From the NCBI GenBank assembly GCA_003222195.1, contig QHVB01000024.1, forward strand, positions 343,707 through 407,706: DNA of 64,000 bases, written 5' to 3'. The notes under the pieces were generated by a model that was given only the letters and a program-made list of their open reading frames with translations, ran no database searches and had not been told where the DNA came from. Position numbers and translations under genes: made by a program. The stretch's first letter is position 1; every line of letters begins with the position of its first letter. This document shows, piece after piece, positions 10,171-17,871 of this stretch. Source of the stretch: Gemmatimonadota bacterium. Lineage in GTDB: Bacteria > Gemmatimonadota > Gemmatimonadetes > Gemmatimonadales > GWC2-71-9.

Positions 10171-10200
10171 TTGCCCCCTGGGCCGCGGGCCCGGTAACTT
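10171..10200 (+). promoter_or_regulatory. Promoter of the RNase P RNA gene
   Basis: TTGCCC (10171-10176), an 18-bp spacer and TAACTT (10195-10200) lie so that transcription would begin about 8-9 nt downstream, exactly where the P1 helix of the RNA begins (10209). The rpmH promoter candidate has the same -10 and the same spacer length. Confidence 0.6.
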
Positions 10201-10208
10201 CCCCACCT

Positions 10209-10583
10209 GGAAGTGGTGGGGCCGATGGTCGCGGGTGGCCGGCTGAAGGGGCCATTCGAGGAAAGTCCGAGCTCCACAGGGCAGACCGCCAGGTAACGCC
10301 TGGGCGCCGTGAGGCGACGGAACAGGGCCACAGAAAACAGACCGCCCTTGTATCCAAAGGGTAAGGGTGAAACGGCGGGGTAAGAGCCCACCGCGCGCCC
10401 GGCAACGGGCGTGGCACGGCAACCCCCGGTCGGAGCAAGGCCAAATAAGCAGCGAGACCCGGCCCGGGTCGCTTGAGCTGCGGGTAGGCCGCACGAGATG
10501 GCTGGCGACAGCTATCCCAGAGAGATGACCATCTGCTCGTACCAACGGGTAAACAGAACTCGGCTTATGGTCTCACCACTTCC
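10209..10583 (+). ncRNA. rnpB: RNase P RNA (catalytic RNA of ribonuclease P), bacterial type A
   Basis: The ends are set by a perfect 10-bp P1 helix, GGAAGTGGTG (10209-10218) with CACCACTTCC (10574-10583). Inside are the universally conserved blocks GAGGAAAGTCCGAGCTCC (from 10258), ACAGAAA (10330), GGGTGAAACGG, GGCAACCCC and the 3' block ACAGAACTCGGCTTATGG (from 10553). The length of about 375 nt fits the ancestral A type. The RNA cleaves 5' leaders from pre-tRNAs together with the protein encoded by rnpA at 17872, also in this window. Confidence 0.97.
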
Positions 10584-10589
10584 TCTCCC

Positions 10590-10835
10590 GTGACGACAAC
10601 AAAGCCCCCCCCGGCGGCCCCCACGCCCCCTACGCCCCCCTCGCACTCCACGCCGTATCCCCCGCATTGGGAGAACGTCGCCGACCTGCGGGTCTTTCGG
10701 ACCACCGCCCAAGAGTGGGAGAAGCTCATCGGCTGGCGCACCGACATGCGCAAGCGGGGCTGGAAACTCCTCAAGGTCATGAGCGAGGAGACTGAGGTGG
10801 TGGCGATCTTCGGGCGTACCAAGACAAAGGAATAG
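10590..10835 (+). CDS. Small hypothetical protein with Pro/Thr-rich N-terminus
   Basis: The 81-residue frame from GTG 10590 has a disordered Pro/Thr/Ser N-terminus. A charged, folded-looking C-terminus follows (PHWENVADLRVF, WEKLIGWRTDMRKRGWKLLK, EVVAIFGRTK). The start lies 7 nt beyond rnpB and has no clear Shine-Dalgarno sequence, so the true start may be elsewhere or the gene may be read from the rnpB transcript. Its stop is 1 nt before the next lipoprotein start. I recognise no family. Confidence 0.55.
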   Translation: MTTTKPPPAAPTPPTPPSHSTPYPPHWENVADLRVFRTTAQEWEKLIGWRTDMRKRGWKLLKVMSEETEVVAIFGRTKTKE

Positions 10836-10836
10836 G

Positions 10837-11709
10837 ATGTCGCGGCTCCTGCTTGCAGTCGCCATTCTCACCGCGGCGTGTGCTGGGCATACGCCGCCGC
10901 CGCCGCCGACCCCGACGCCCGTGAACCCGCCGCTGCCACCTCCTCCCCCGCCACCAGCGCGCGGGAATTCTGATGTCATCCGGCTGGGACCGAGCGCGCT
11001 GCGCTATGTGATGCACCAGATCATCCACATCGACCAAGAATTTCAGGGAATGCGCCAGCCGCTCGATTTCGGATTGCGCGCGTTTTTCGCGGTCACAATC
11101 ACCGGGCCAGCCGACACCAGCGGCTATCCGACGACGATCACGATCGACTCCATCGTGGCCGACTCGGGCACGACCGCGCCGATGGGCATTAACCTCGGCG
11201 CAGCCAAGGCACTCTCGTTTGTCGGACGGCTGACGCCGAAGGGTGAGTTCCGCAATCAGACGGCATCCGACAGCCTGATCGCGCAATCGCTCTCGCCGGT
11301 GGTCGGTTCGTTCAAGAACTTTTTCCCGCGGCTCCCTCCCAATGGACTCACCCTCGGCGCGGCGTGGACGGATACGGTGAGCGAAAACGATCGCGCCGCG
11401 GGCGGCGTGACAGTGACGAGCGTCAACCGCTCCCATGCGACCGCATGGGAAGATCGCAACGGCACGCGGGCACTGCGTGTCGATGTCATCTCCGACTTCA
11501 CGATCAAAGGCAGCGGGCAGCAGGTCGGCCAGCCGTTCGAGGTGGCGGGCACCGGTGTCCGCAGTGGCACCGATTTCGTCGCGGTGGATGGCCGCTACCT
11601 GGGCGGGGAGTCGCGTGACTCCACCGCCATGACGATCACCCTGCCGATTCAGGCGATGACGATTCCCCGGAAGCAGGTGTCCAGGACGACGGTCTCGGTG
11701 CTGCCTTAA
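10837..11709 (+). CDS. Lipoprotein with proline-rich tether, unknown function
   Basis: The 290-residue protein has the lipoprotein signal MSRLLLAVAILTAAC, then a roughly 25-residue Pro/Thr tether (about residues 20-42), and then a beta-rich domain (VTITGPADTSGYPTTITIDS, FVGRLTPKGEFRNQ, LTLGAAWTDTVSEND). The layout suggests an outer-membrane or periplasmic lipoprotein whose folded part stands off the membrane. Its TAA overlaps the ATG of the next gene (TAATG), so the two are coupled. The family was not recognised. Confidence 0.75.
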   Translation: MSRLLLAVAILTAACAGHTPPPPPTPTPVNPPLPPPPPPPARGNSDVIRLGPSALRYVMHQIIHIDQEFQGMRQPLDFGLRAFFAVTITGPADTSGYPTTITIDSIVADSGTTAPMGINLGAAKALSFVGRLTPKGEFRNQTASDSLIAQSLSPVVGSFKNFFPRLPPNGLTLGAAWTDTVSENDRAAGGVTVTSVNRSHATAWEDRNGTRALRVDVISDFTIKGSGQQVGQPFEVAGTGVRSGTDFVAVDGRYLGGESRDSTAMTITLPIQAMTIPRKQVSRTTVSVLP

Positions 11710-12560
11710 TGAGCGGTGCGGCGGTATGGCGGTTTGGCCGTTGCTCCCTTATTGCCGTGGCGTTTCTAACCGCCCAACCGTCCAACCGCTTAGCGGCCCA
11801 GCAAGTCGCCCCAAATCGCGCCAACGATTACCTGTTTCCCACGACCGTGCAGGATGCCCGCGCCATCTGGGTCAATCCCGCCAGGTTGGGGGTGCTGAGG
11901 GAAGCGTCGATCTACGCGGAATTGGCGGTGGAGGATCCGGGGTCAAAAGGGCGACTGCGGCAGATCAACGGCGGCTTCAACTCCCGCGGCCTCTCCTTCG
12001 GATATCAGCGTGACATCCTCGACAACGGCGTCCGCGGCAGTACTTACCGGCTGGGTCTTGCGGGAGGCTCAGGCGGCCTCGCCGCCGGCTTCGACATCGC
12101 GCGCTACGAGGGCGGTGGCACGCACGCCACAGGCTGGGATCTCGGGACGTCGTACGTCGCGCTGCCGAGCCTCACGCTGGCGTTTGTGGCGACGAATCTC
12201 GGCCAGCCGATTGTCCGCGGTCTGCGGCAACGGCTCACGGTCGTTCCCGGTTTCACTTGGCAGCCACCGCCCGTTCCGGCCCTGGGCCTCTCAGCGGACG
12301 CGCGGATCACGCCCGATTCGGTGGCCTCATACGCGTTTGGAGCCAGCTGGCGTGCGGCCAGCACCTCGCGCTGGCCGATCGAGATCATCGCCCGGCTCGA
12401 TACCGATCGGGGACTGCGCCGCGGTGCCTTCGCATTCGGACTGTCGATCGGAGGGCAGGATCGCGGTGGGCTCGTCGCGTCCACACCGGGAGCCGTATCG
12501 CGCATCAGTGCCTTGAGTCTGTACGGCTTGTCGGCGCGTGAGCCCGCGCCCAGGCGCTAG
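11709..12560 (+). CDS. Predicted outer-membrane beta-barrel protein (PorV/PorQ-like)
   Basis: The 283-residue protein starts at the ATG overlapping the previous stop. A signal peptide spans about 1-30 and ends near LAAQQ. The remainder alternates short amphipathic strands rich in Gly, Ser and aromatic residues (GGFNSRGLSFGYQRDI, TYRLGLAGGSGGLAAGFDIARY, AFAFGLSIGG), as expected of a beta-barrel. The opening ANDYLFPTTVQDARAIWVNPARLGV resembles the start of PorV/PorQ-like barrels. The signal peptide is encoded by a degenerate octamer inverted repeat (11713-11799). The gene meets the kinase on the opposite strand tail to tail with 4 bp of overlap. Confidence 0.7.
   Translation: MSGAAVWRFGRCSLIAVAFLTAQPSNRLAAQQVAPNRANDYLFPTTVQDARAIWVNPARLGVLREASIYAELAVEDPGSKGRLRQINGGFNSRGLSFGYQRDILDNGVRGSTYRLGLAGGSGGLAAGFDIARYEGGGTHATGWDLGTSYVALPSLTLAFVATNLGQPIVRGLRQRLTVVPGFTWQPPPVPALGLSADARITPDSVASYAFGASWRAASTSRWPIEIIARLDTDRGLRRGAFAFGLSIGGQDRGGLVASTPGAVSRISALSLYGLSAREPAPRR
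11713..11799 (+). repeat. Octamer short-tandem inverted repeat inside a signal-peptide coding region
   Basis: The left arm has four degenerate 8-bp units of GCGGTNTG type (11713-11744). The right arm has CCGCCCAA, CCGTCCAA and CCGCTTAG (11770-11793), the complementary unit. The arms could pair imperfectly. The same unit occurs in yidC (18503-18606) and in the SPOR gene (32143-32224). Confidence 0.7.
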
Positions 12561-14053
12561 CCGCGCCGGCGCGGAGCGCCCCGGTTGCGGACTCGCGGCG
12601 TGGGTCGGGGGGGTGGCGGTGGCGGAGGTGCCGGACGGGGCCGCACTGCCCGATGCTTCGCAGGCGAAACTGCTCCAGCGCGGTTGAGCTCGGGGCGGAG
12701 CTGCATCATGTCGCGGAAGGACAGGCTGCGGTAAACCGTATCCGCCAACTCGCCGGTGCCGGGCGATGTCCCCGCGGCATAAATCACCAGCCGAAACGAC
12801 AACCCGCCGTGGATCTCCAGATCCATGTCCCGCCGCACGCTGTCGCGCGCGTAGGAGCGCACCTGATGCGGTGTCACGACGACGGTGCGCCGCCGCGTGA
12901 GCAACAACAGAGTCGTGTCTTCCTGGCCGGCAGGCCGGTAGGCGTACAGGGCGGCGTCACCGGTCACGAGCGCGCGGCGCGCGCGCAGCATGCGTGACAG
13001 GCTGTCCGGAATTGGCGCGCGAGCGGCGACGAGGGGCGGTTTGCTGAACACATAGTACGCGACGGCGGCGGCGCCCCCGGCGAACGCGATGAAGAGGAGA
13101 CATCCGGCCACGCTCAGGCCCACGAGCGACCGGTAGAACATCAACTGGAGCCGGCGGCGCAGCGGCACGTGCACGCGATCGCGCGCCGCCGTCGGCAGTG
13201 CGCCCACGAGTGCCCGGCTGACCTCGCTGGCCATCTGAAATCGCTTGGCGCGAGTCTTCTCCATCATCCGGTCCAGCACCATGGCCATTTCTTCCGGCAC
13301 GTCCGGGCGGTGGCGGCGGATCGGCACGGGCGCCTGCGTGAGCTGCTCCGCTAGAATCGACGCGGAGGAAGGGCCCTCGAACGGCGGCGCGCCGGCCAGC
13401 ATTTGGTAGAGCACGACGCCGAGGGAGTAGATGTCGGAGCGGCCGTCAAGCGGGTCGCCCGATGCCTGCTCCGGACTCATGTACTCCGGCGTCCCGACGA
13501 TCATCCCTTCGCTGGTCAGCTGGGTGGAATCGGGTTGCTTCGCCTGAGCCGCCTGCGCGGCCTTGGCGATTCCGAAGTCGGTCACCAGGACGTGGCCGCT
13601 CTTGTCGAGCAGGATGTTGTCCGGCTTGATGTCGCGGTGCACGATCTCGTGGCTGTGCGCGTAGGCGAGCGCGTCGGCCACTTGCCGGGCGATGCGGGCG
13701 GCGTCGCCGACGGACAGCTTCTTTTGCGTCTCGAGGAGTTCGCGCAGCGACGGGCCGTCGATGCACCGCATGATGATGTAGAAGATCTCTTCCTGTCGGC
13801 CGACCTTGTAGATCGGCACGATGTGCGGGTGCTCGAGACGGGCGACCGTCTGCGCTTCGCGCAAGAACCGTTCGGCGACCACCGGGGACGGCGCGAGCTC
13901 CACGTCCAGCACCTTCACCGCGACGTCGCGATTCAAGACGGTGTCGCGCGCGCGGAACACCGCGGCGAAGCCCCCCTCACCCAGTAGGGGGCCAACGGTA
14001 AATTCCTGTCCAAGCGCTTGTTGCAGGCGCGGCTGGAGGGCTGCGAGGTCCAT
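12557..14053 (-). CDS. Membrane Ser/Thr protein kinase
   Basis: Starting at the ATG at 14053 the protein is 498 residues. Kinase motifs are GEGGFAAVF, VAVKVLD (Lys47), HRDIKPDN (Asp141), DFGIA (159-161) and GTPEYMSPEQA. One membrane segment (about 309-336) separates the kinase from an extracytoplasmic region of about 160 residues that ends in a Pro/Arg-rich tail. A longer upstream frame exists but would run through mtgA, and MDLAALQPRLQQAL is the natural kinase N-terminus. No convincing Shine-Dalgarno precedes this ATG. The start codon overlaps the opposite-strand mtgA start, so the two genes are divergent with no intergenic space. Confidence 0.92.
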   Translation of the reverse strand: MDLAALQPRLQQALGQEFTVGPLLGEGGFAAVFRARDTVLNRDVAVKVLDVELAPSPVVAERFLREAQTVARLEHPHIVPIYKVGRQEEIFYIIMRCIDGPSLRELLETQKKLSVGDAARIARQVADALAYAHSHEIVHRDIKPDNILLDKSGHVLVTDFGIAKAAQAAQAKQPDSTQLTSEGMIVGTPEYMSPEQASGDPLDGRSDIYSLGVVLYQMLAGAPPFEGPSSASILAEQLTQAPVPIRRHRPDVPEEMAMVLDRMMEKTRAKRFQMASEVSRALVGALPTAARDRVHVPLRRRLQLMFYRSLVGLSVAGCLLFIAFAGGAAAVAYYVFSKPPLVAARAPIPDSLSRMLRARRALVTGDAALYAYRPAGQEDTTLLLLTRRRTVVVTPHQVRSYARDSVRRDMDLEIHGGLSFRLVIYAAGTSPGTGELADTVYRSLSFRDMMQLRPELNRAGAVSPAKHRAVRPRPAPPPPPPPRPTPRVRNRGAPRRRG

Positions 14054-14828
14054 GGCGGTGCAAAAAGCTAGGATTGCAGCACGCGTTGTGCTAGTGAGTG
14101 GCGCGCTGTTTGTCGCGTGGTTGCTCGCGGTTTGGCCCCCGCCGGTGTGGTGGCGCACCCACGACCCGCGGTGTACGGCCATGATGCGGATACGGTCGGG
14201 CTGTCGGACGGTCGGACGATCGGACCGTCGCGCGGATCAGCGCAGCGCGTCGCCGCTCCTCGAGCGCATAATCATCATCGCCGAGGATTCGCGGTTCAAA
14301 ACGCATCACGGGATCGATTTCATCGAATTGCGAGACGCATGGGCGGCCGGCGGTCACCGCGGTGCGAGCACGATTACACAGCAGCTCGCCAAGAATCTCT
14401 ACCTGTCCCCGTCACGCTCGATCTTCCGCAAGCTCAAGGAAGCCGTGACCGCGCTTCGGCTCGAGCTCGCGCTGAACAAAGACCGGATCATGACGCTCTA
14501 CCTCGATGTGGCGGAGTTTGGACCGGGCATCTGGGGAGTGAACGCGGCGAGTGTAGCCTACTTTGGTGTGGCGCCGCCGCAACTCACCGACGCGCAGGCT
14601 GCTGCACTCGCCGCGACATTGCCGCAGCCGCGCGCGTCGAACCCGGCATTCCGGCCGGCACGTATGCTCGCGCGGCGCGACCTGATTCTGGCGCGCTATT
14701 ACGGTGGCAAGACACCGGTCCCGCCCATTAACGAAGACTCGATCCCGGAAATTCCCGAGATCGAGCCTCCCATCCTTCCCGTGATTCCCGCGGATACGGT
14801 GATCGATTCGCTAGTCCACAAGCCGTAA
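14052..14828 (+). CDS. mtgA: Monofunctional peptidoglycan glycosyltransferase (GT51)
   Basis: The 258-residue protein has one N-terminal membrane anchor (about residues 11-30) and then a GT51 domain that polymerises lipid II into glycan strands at the outer face of the inner membrane. Visible GT51 motifs are EDSRFKTHHGID (containing the catalytic Glu), GASTITQQLAKNLYLS and RIMTLYLDVAEFGPGIWGV, followed by the AAxLAATLPxP region. No transpeptidase domain follows, so it is the monofunctional type. GGAGGG upstream supports ATG 14052. Between the anchor and motif 1 lies an octamer tandem repeat that encodes a Cys/Arg-rich linker. The 3' end overlaps dnaN by 18 bp, tail to tail. Confidence 0.93.
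   Translation: MAVQKARIAARVVLVSGALFVAWLLAVWPPPVWWRTHDPRCTAMMRIRSGCRTVGRSDRRADQRSASPLLERIIIIAEDSRFKTHHGIDFIELRDAWAAGGHRGASTITQQLAKNLYLSPSRSIFRKLKEAVTALRLELALNKDRIMTLYLDVAEFGPGIWGVNAASVAYFGVAPPQLTDAQAAALAATLPQPRASNPAFRPARMLARRDLILARYYGGKTPVPPINEDSIPEIPEIEPPILPVIPADTVIDSLVHKP
14194..14233 (+). repeat. Octamer short tandem repeat in the mtgA linker
   Basis: There are five consecutive 8-bp units: GGTCGGGC, TGTCGGAC, GGTCGGAC, GATCGGAC and CGTCGCGC. They encode a linker between the membrane anchor and the catalytic domain, where sequence is least constrained. The unit differs from the GGCGGTT type seen elsewhere but has the same 8-bp period. Confidence 0.65.
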
Positions 14829-15923
14829 CGGCATCACGAGCGCCATGTAAGACGCTGGATCATTCCAGCCGACCGGCTCGATCGTCGCGGCGCGCTCGGG
14901 GGCCTTAAAGGTGATGCGCACTTCGTCCGTGGGCATGTACTTGAGGATCTCGAGCAGATACATCGCGTTGAAGCCGATCTCGAGCGGCTCGCCTTCGTAG
15001 GTGACGGCGAGCTCGTCTTGCGCCTCACCCAGATCGGGCGTCTGCACCGAGAATTTCACGTTGCCGCCTGCGAACGCGAGCCGGATGCGATGCGTCTGAT
15101 CGCTCGCGACGACGCTCATGCGGCGCAGCGCCGCGGCCATCGCCGCCTTGTCGACCGTCGCCTGCTTGTCGTTCTCGCGCGGGATCACCTGCTCGTAGTT
15201 GGGATACGGTCCCTCGATCAAGCGGGAATACACCAACGTGCCGCCGGCGCGGAAACCGATATGGTTATCGCTCTTGGCGAGCTCGATCTCGGCGTCGCCC
15301 GCGTAAAGCCGGCGGATCTGCTCTAGCGCCTTGGGCGGCACAATGAGGTCGGCCGTAGAGCCGCCCGTTGCCGGAACGTCCATCTTGGCCAGCCGATGGC
15401 CATTGGTCGCCACCATGCGCATGCGGTCGGGCCGCAGCTCCCAGAGCACGCCGTTCAGGATCGGCCGGCTCTCTTCGGTCGACGCGGCGAACGCCACATG
15501 GCCGACGAGCTTGTGCACCACGCCGGCCGCCGCCTTCCAGGCCTTCTCGAATTTGACGGCCGGGAAGGATGGAAACTCTTCGCGCGGCAGGCCCAGCAGC
15601 TTGAACTTGGAGCGGCCCGACTCGATCGAGACGCGGGCTTCGCCCGCCGCCGTGACGCGCACCGGACCTGACGGCAGCTCGCGCGCGATGTCGATGAGCT
15701 TTTTCGCGGGCAGCGTCACGGCGCCGTCGGCGTCGACCTCGGCCGGGACGGTGGTGCTCACCGCGATGTCGAGATCCGTTCCCGACAGGCGCAGGCCGCC
15801 ACCCTGCTTGGAGGCCTCGACGAGGACGTTGGCAAGTACGGGGAGCGTGGTCTTGGCCGGGATGGCAGCAGCCACCGCGGCCAAGCCTTCCTGCAACTGT
15901 TCTCGCGTGATCGTGAACTTCAT
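14811..15923 (-). CDS. dnaN: DNA polymerase III beta subunit (sliding clamp)
   Basis: The 370-residue protein has the length and three-repeat layout of the bacterial clamp. It opens with MKFTITREQLQEGLAAV and carries RPILNGVLWEL and VATNGHRLAKMD in the middle. Its C-terminal block YLLEILKYMPTDEVRI leads to the end YMALVMPLRLVD, the usual hydrophobic-pocket tail. It forms the ring that tethers polymerase III and other partners to DNA. It lies downstream of dnaA across the origin gap, the conserved dnaA-dnaN order. The usual recF and gyrB neighbours are absent; the clamp gene instead runs into mtgA tail to tail. Confidence 0.98.
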   Translation of the reverse strand: MKFTITREQLQEGLAAVAAAIPAKTTLPVLANVLVEASKQGGGLRLSGTDLDIAVSTTVPAEVDADGAVTLPAKKLIDIARELPSGPVRVTAAGEARVSIESGRSKFKLLGLPREEFPSFPAVKFEKAWKAAAGVVHKLVGHVAFAASTEESRPILNGVLWELRPDRMRMVATNGHRLAKMDVPATGGSTADLIVPPKALEQIRRLYAGDAEIELAKSDNHIGFRAGGTLVYSRLIEGPYPNYEQVIPRENDKQATVDKAAMAAALRRMSVVASDQTHRIRLAFAGGNVKFSVQTPDLGEAQDELAVTYEGEPLEIGFNAMYLLEILKYMPTDEVRITFKAPERAATIEPVGWNDPASYMALVMPLRLVD

Positions 15924-16163
15924 GCCGGGCGCTTCGTCTCCAAATGAGGAAAGTCTTTACTACTGCTTCTCTATATAGAACTACTAGTAGTAGTAGTAGA
16001 CATCGGGGATATGTGGGCGATGTCGCTAAAGCGCAACCAGTAAATCACCTGTCGTACATCACATGATGTTGGTGCACTGTTGGGACTGTTGGCGCTTTGC
16101 GGATAGCGCTCGGGGTTTCCCCAGAACCCACACGCCACGCCTTTTCCCACGTCCCTTTGTTAG
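15924..16163 (-). other. oriC: Replication origin (oriC) in the dnaA-dnaN gap, with DnaA-trio element
   Basis: This 240-bp gap lies between dnaA and dnaN. Read in the dnaA-to-dnaN direction it has degenerate DnaA boxes (CTATCCGCA at 16098-16106, CGCCCACA near 16011), a short GC-rich spacer, and five CTA triplets in a row (TAG x5 on the plus strand, 15985-15999). An AT-rich patch (TTCTATATAGAG, about 15970-15981) then leads into dnaN. This order (boxes, spacer, trios, AT-rich strand-opening site, dnaN) matches the basal unwinding element described for Bacillus subtilis. Consensus DnaA boxes are sparse in the gap; the best nearby matches are TTATCCACG (16243-16251, in the dnaA 3' end) and TTTTCCACA (17616-17624). 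Confidence 0.8.
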
Positions 16164-17555
16164 TTACAGTGCGGACAATTCCTGGCGCGCCATTTCGACG
16201 CGCTCCTTGAATGTGCGGTCGCGCATCATCTGGCGCTCCACCTTATCCACGCTGTGAATCACCGTGGAATGATCGCGCCCGCCGAACGCCTGCCCAATCT
16301 CGACCAGCTGCATACCCAGCATGTCGCGTGCGAGGTACATCGCCACCTGGCGGGGAATGGTGAGTGTCTTGGTCCGTGCCTTCGAGCGCAAACCCTCCGG
16401 CGTGACGCCCCAGCGGCGCGCCACCACCTCCTGCACGCGATCGATGCTCGGCGCCGACCCACTCGAGCTGCCGTACCCGGGTCCTTCCTCACCTTGGCGG
16501 ATCTTGTCCGAGAGCGCTTCGCGCGCCAGCTCGATCGTGACCTCGCGGTTCTTGAGCGAGGCGAACAGCAGCAGCTTGATGATACACCCCTCCAGCTCGC
16601 GCACGCTCGAGCGGATATGCTCGGCGATGAACCGCAGCACATCATCCGGAATCGTGAGCTCGAGATGGTCCTGCTCCGCCTTCTTGCGCAGAATCGCGAT
16701 GCGGTGCTCGAGATCGGGATGCCCGATGTCGGCGACCATGCCCCACTCGAAACGCGAGATCAGCCGGTCTTCGAGGCCCGGAATCTCCTTCGGGGGCCGG
16801 TCCGAGGTGAGCACGATCTGCTTGTGCGCCTCGAACAGCGCGTTGAAGGTGTGGAAGAACTCCTCCTGCGTCATTTCCTTGCCTTCGAGGAAATGCACAT
16901 CGTCGACGAGCAGGAGGTCCACGTCGTTGCGATAGCGCCGCCGGAACTCGGACATCGTGCGCGCGTGAATCGATTCGATCACGTCGTTGATGAACTGCTC
17001 GGCGCCAAAGTACTGCAGCCTGGTCTCGGGGTTTTTCTCGAGCACCGCGTGCGCGATCGCCTGCATCAGGTGCGTCTTGCCGAGTCCCGTCGCGCCGTAA
17101 ATGAACAGCGGATTGTACGTCTTCCCCGGCGCTTCGGCGACGGCGTGCGCCGCGGCCGCCGCGAGCTCGTTCGACTTTCCGATGACGAAGGTCTGGAAAC
17201 TGTACCGTTCGTTGAGCGGTGTGGTCCCGATGTTCGTCGCTGTCGCCGTCGCCGTGCTCTCGCGCGGCGCGACGAAGAAATCCATCTGCGGCCGCCGCTG
17301 CCGGTCTTCCTGCACGCGGAAGACCACCGTCGTCGGCCGGCCCAGCACGCGCTCGGCGACGCGGGCCAAGAGCCCCGAGTGTTTGGATTCATTCCATTCA
17401 GCGGCGAACTGATCGGGCGCACCGAGGATCAGACGACCGTCGTCGAGTGCGATGGGCTGGGACGGCTCGAGCCACGTGCGCACCGTCGCCTCGGGAAGTT
17501 CACGTCGAGCTTCGTCGAGGAGGCGCTTCCAAGCTTCGTTTACCGATTGCTCCAT
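16164..17555 (-). CDS. dnaA: Chromosomal replication initiator protein DnaA
   Basis: The 463-residue protein has all four DnaA domains. Domain I (about 1-85) includes the conserved TVRTWLEPSQPIALDD. A short Ala/Thr-rich linker follows. The AAA+ domain has Walker A GATGLGKT (154-161), Walker B LLLVDD (214-219) and the FNALFEAHKQIVLTSDRPPKEI region. Domain IV carries the DNA-binding signature GRDHSTVIHSVDKVE near the C-terminus. It binds DnaA boxes and opens oriC. A DnaA box lies in the spacer of its likely promoter, which suggests autoregulation. Confidence 0.98.
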   Translation of the reverse strand: MEQSVNEAWKRLLDEARRELPEATVRTWLEPSQPIALDDGRLILGAPDQFAAEWNESKHSGLLARVAERVLGRPTTVVFRVQEDRQRRPQMDFFVAPRESTATATATNIGTTPLNERYSFQTFVIGKSNELAAAAAHAVAEAPGKTYNPLFIYGATGLGKTHLMQAIAHAVLEKNPETRLQYFGAEQFINDVIESIHARTMSEFRRRYRNDVDLLLVDDVHFLEGKEMTQEEFFHTFNALFEAHKQIVLTSDRPPKEIPGLEDRLISRFEWGMVADIGHPDLEHRIAILRKKAEQDHLELTIPDDVLRFIAEHIRSSVRELEGCIIKLLLFASLKNREVTIELAREALSDKIRQGEEGPGYGSSSGSAPSIDRVQEVVARRWGVTPEGLRSKARTKTLTIPRQVAMYLARDMLGMQLVEIGQAFGGRDHSTVIHSVDKVERQMMRDRTFKERVEMARQELSAL

Positions 17556-17600
17556 TACGATCTTCGGATTTTAGGAAGGACGTCCAGCAAGGGCGGCCCG

Positions 17601-17629
17601 AAAGTACGGGCAGCATGTGGAAAAGTCAA
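17601..17629 (-). promoter_or_regulatory. Candidate dnaA promoter
   Basis: On the minus strand TTGACT (17629-17624) is followed by a 17-bp spacer and TACTTT (17606-17601), about 45 bp upstream of the dnaA ATG. The spacer contains the DnaA box TTTTCCACA. The -35 is good and the -10 is only fair. Confidence 0.5.
17616..17624 (-). promoter_or_regulatory. DnaA box (perfect TTWTNCACA match)
   Basis: TTTTCCACA on the minus strand is a full match to the DnaA-box consensus. It lies between the divergent dnaA and rpmH genes, inside the candidate dnaA promoter. It could serve autoregulation or form part of a bipartite origin. Confidence 0.7.
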
Positions 17630-17631
17630 CC

Positions 17632-17661
17632 TTGACCGGCGCGTCGCGAGCCGGGTAACTT
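17632..17661 (+). promoter_or_regulatory. Candidate rpmH-rnpA-yidD-yidC promoter
   Basis: TTGACC (17632-17637), an 18-bp spacer and TAACTT (17656-17661) lie 24 bp upstream of the rpmH ATG. The layout and -10 match the rnpB promoter (10171-10200), which strengthens the call. Confidence 0.5.
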
Positions 17662-17685
17662 TCCCGGCCTTACTCGAGGAAATTT

Positions 17686-17847
17686 ATGGGTCCGACGTAC
17701 CGGCCGCGCAATCGGCGGCGCATCAATAGGCATGGATTTCGCGCGCGGATGAAAACCGTGTGGGGCCGCGCGACGCTGTCCCGCCGGCGCAAGAAGGGTC
17801 GCAAGCGTCTCACCGTTCGTTCTCCATCCAAACACCGGAGCCGGTAA
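17686..17847 (+). CDS. rpmH: 50S ribosomal protein L34
   Basis: The 53-residue, strongly basic protein has the L34 signature [18 protein letters not shown] followed by [18 protein letters not shown] Shine-Dalgarno at 17676-17680 fits the ATG at 17686. The C-terminus runs slightly beyond the family's usual 44-47 residues. It sits in the conserved dnaA / rpmH-rnpA-yidD-yidC-mnmE arrangement. Confidence 0.97.
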   Translation: MGPTYRPRNRRRINRHGFRARMKTVWGRATLSRRRKKGRKRLTVRSPSKHRSR

Positions 17848-17871
17848 ACGCGCGAGCGGTACCCGCGCCGC

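Noticed and set aside
14054..14182. N-terminal extension of the minus-strand kinase
   Set aside because: It would be antisense to mtgA and lacks kinase features. I kept the ATG at 14053 although its Shine-Dalgarno is poor.
16243..16251. DnaA-box-like TTATCCACG in the dnaA 3' end
   Set aside because: It lies in codons for a conserved part of domain IV (VDKVE) and has one mismatch; noted with oriC but not listed as a separate box.
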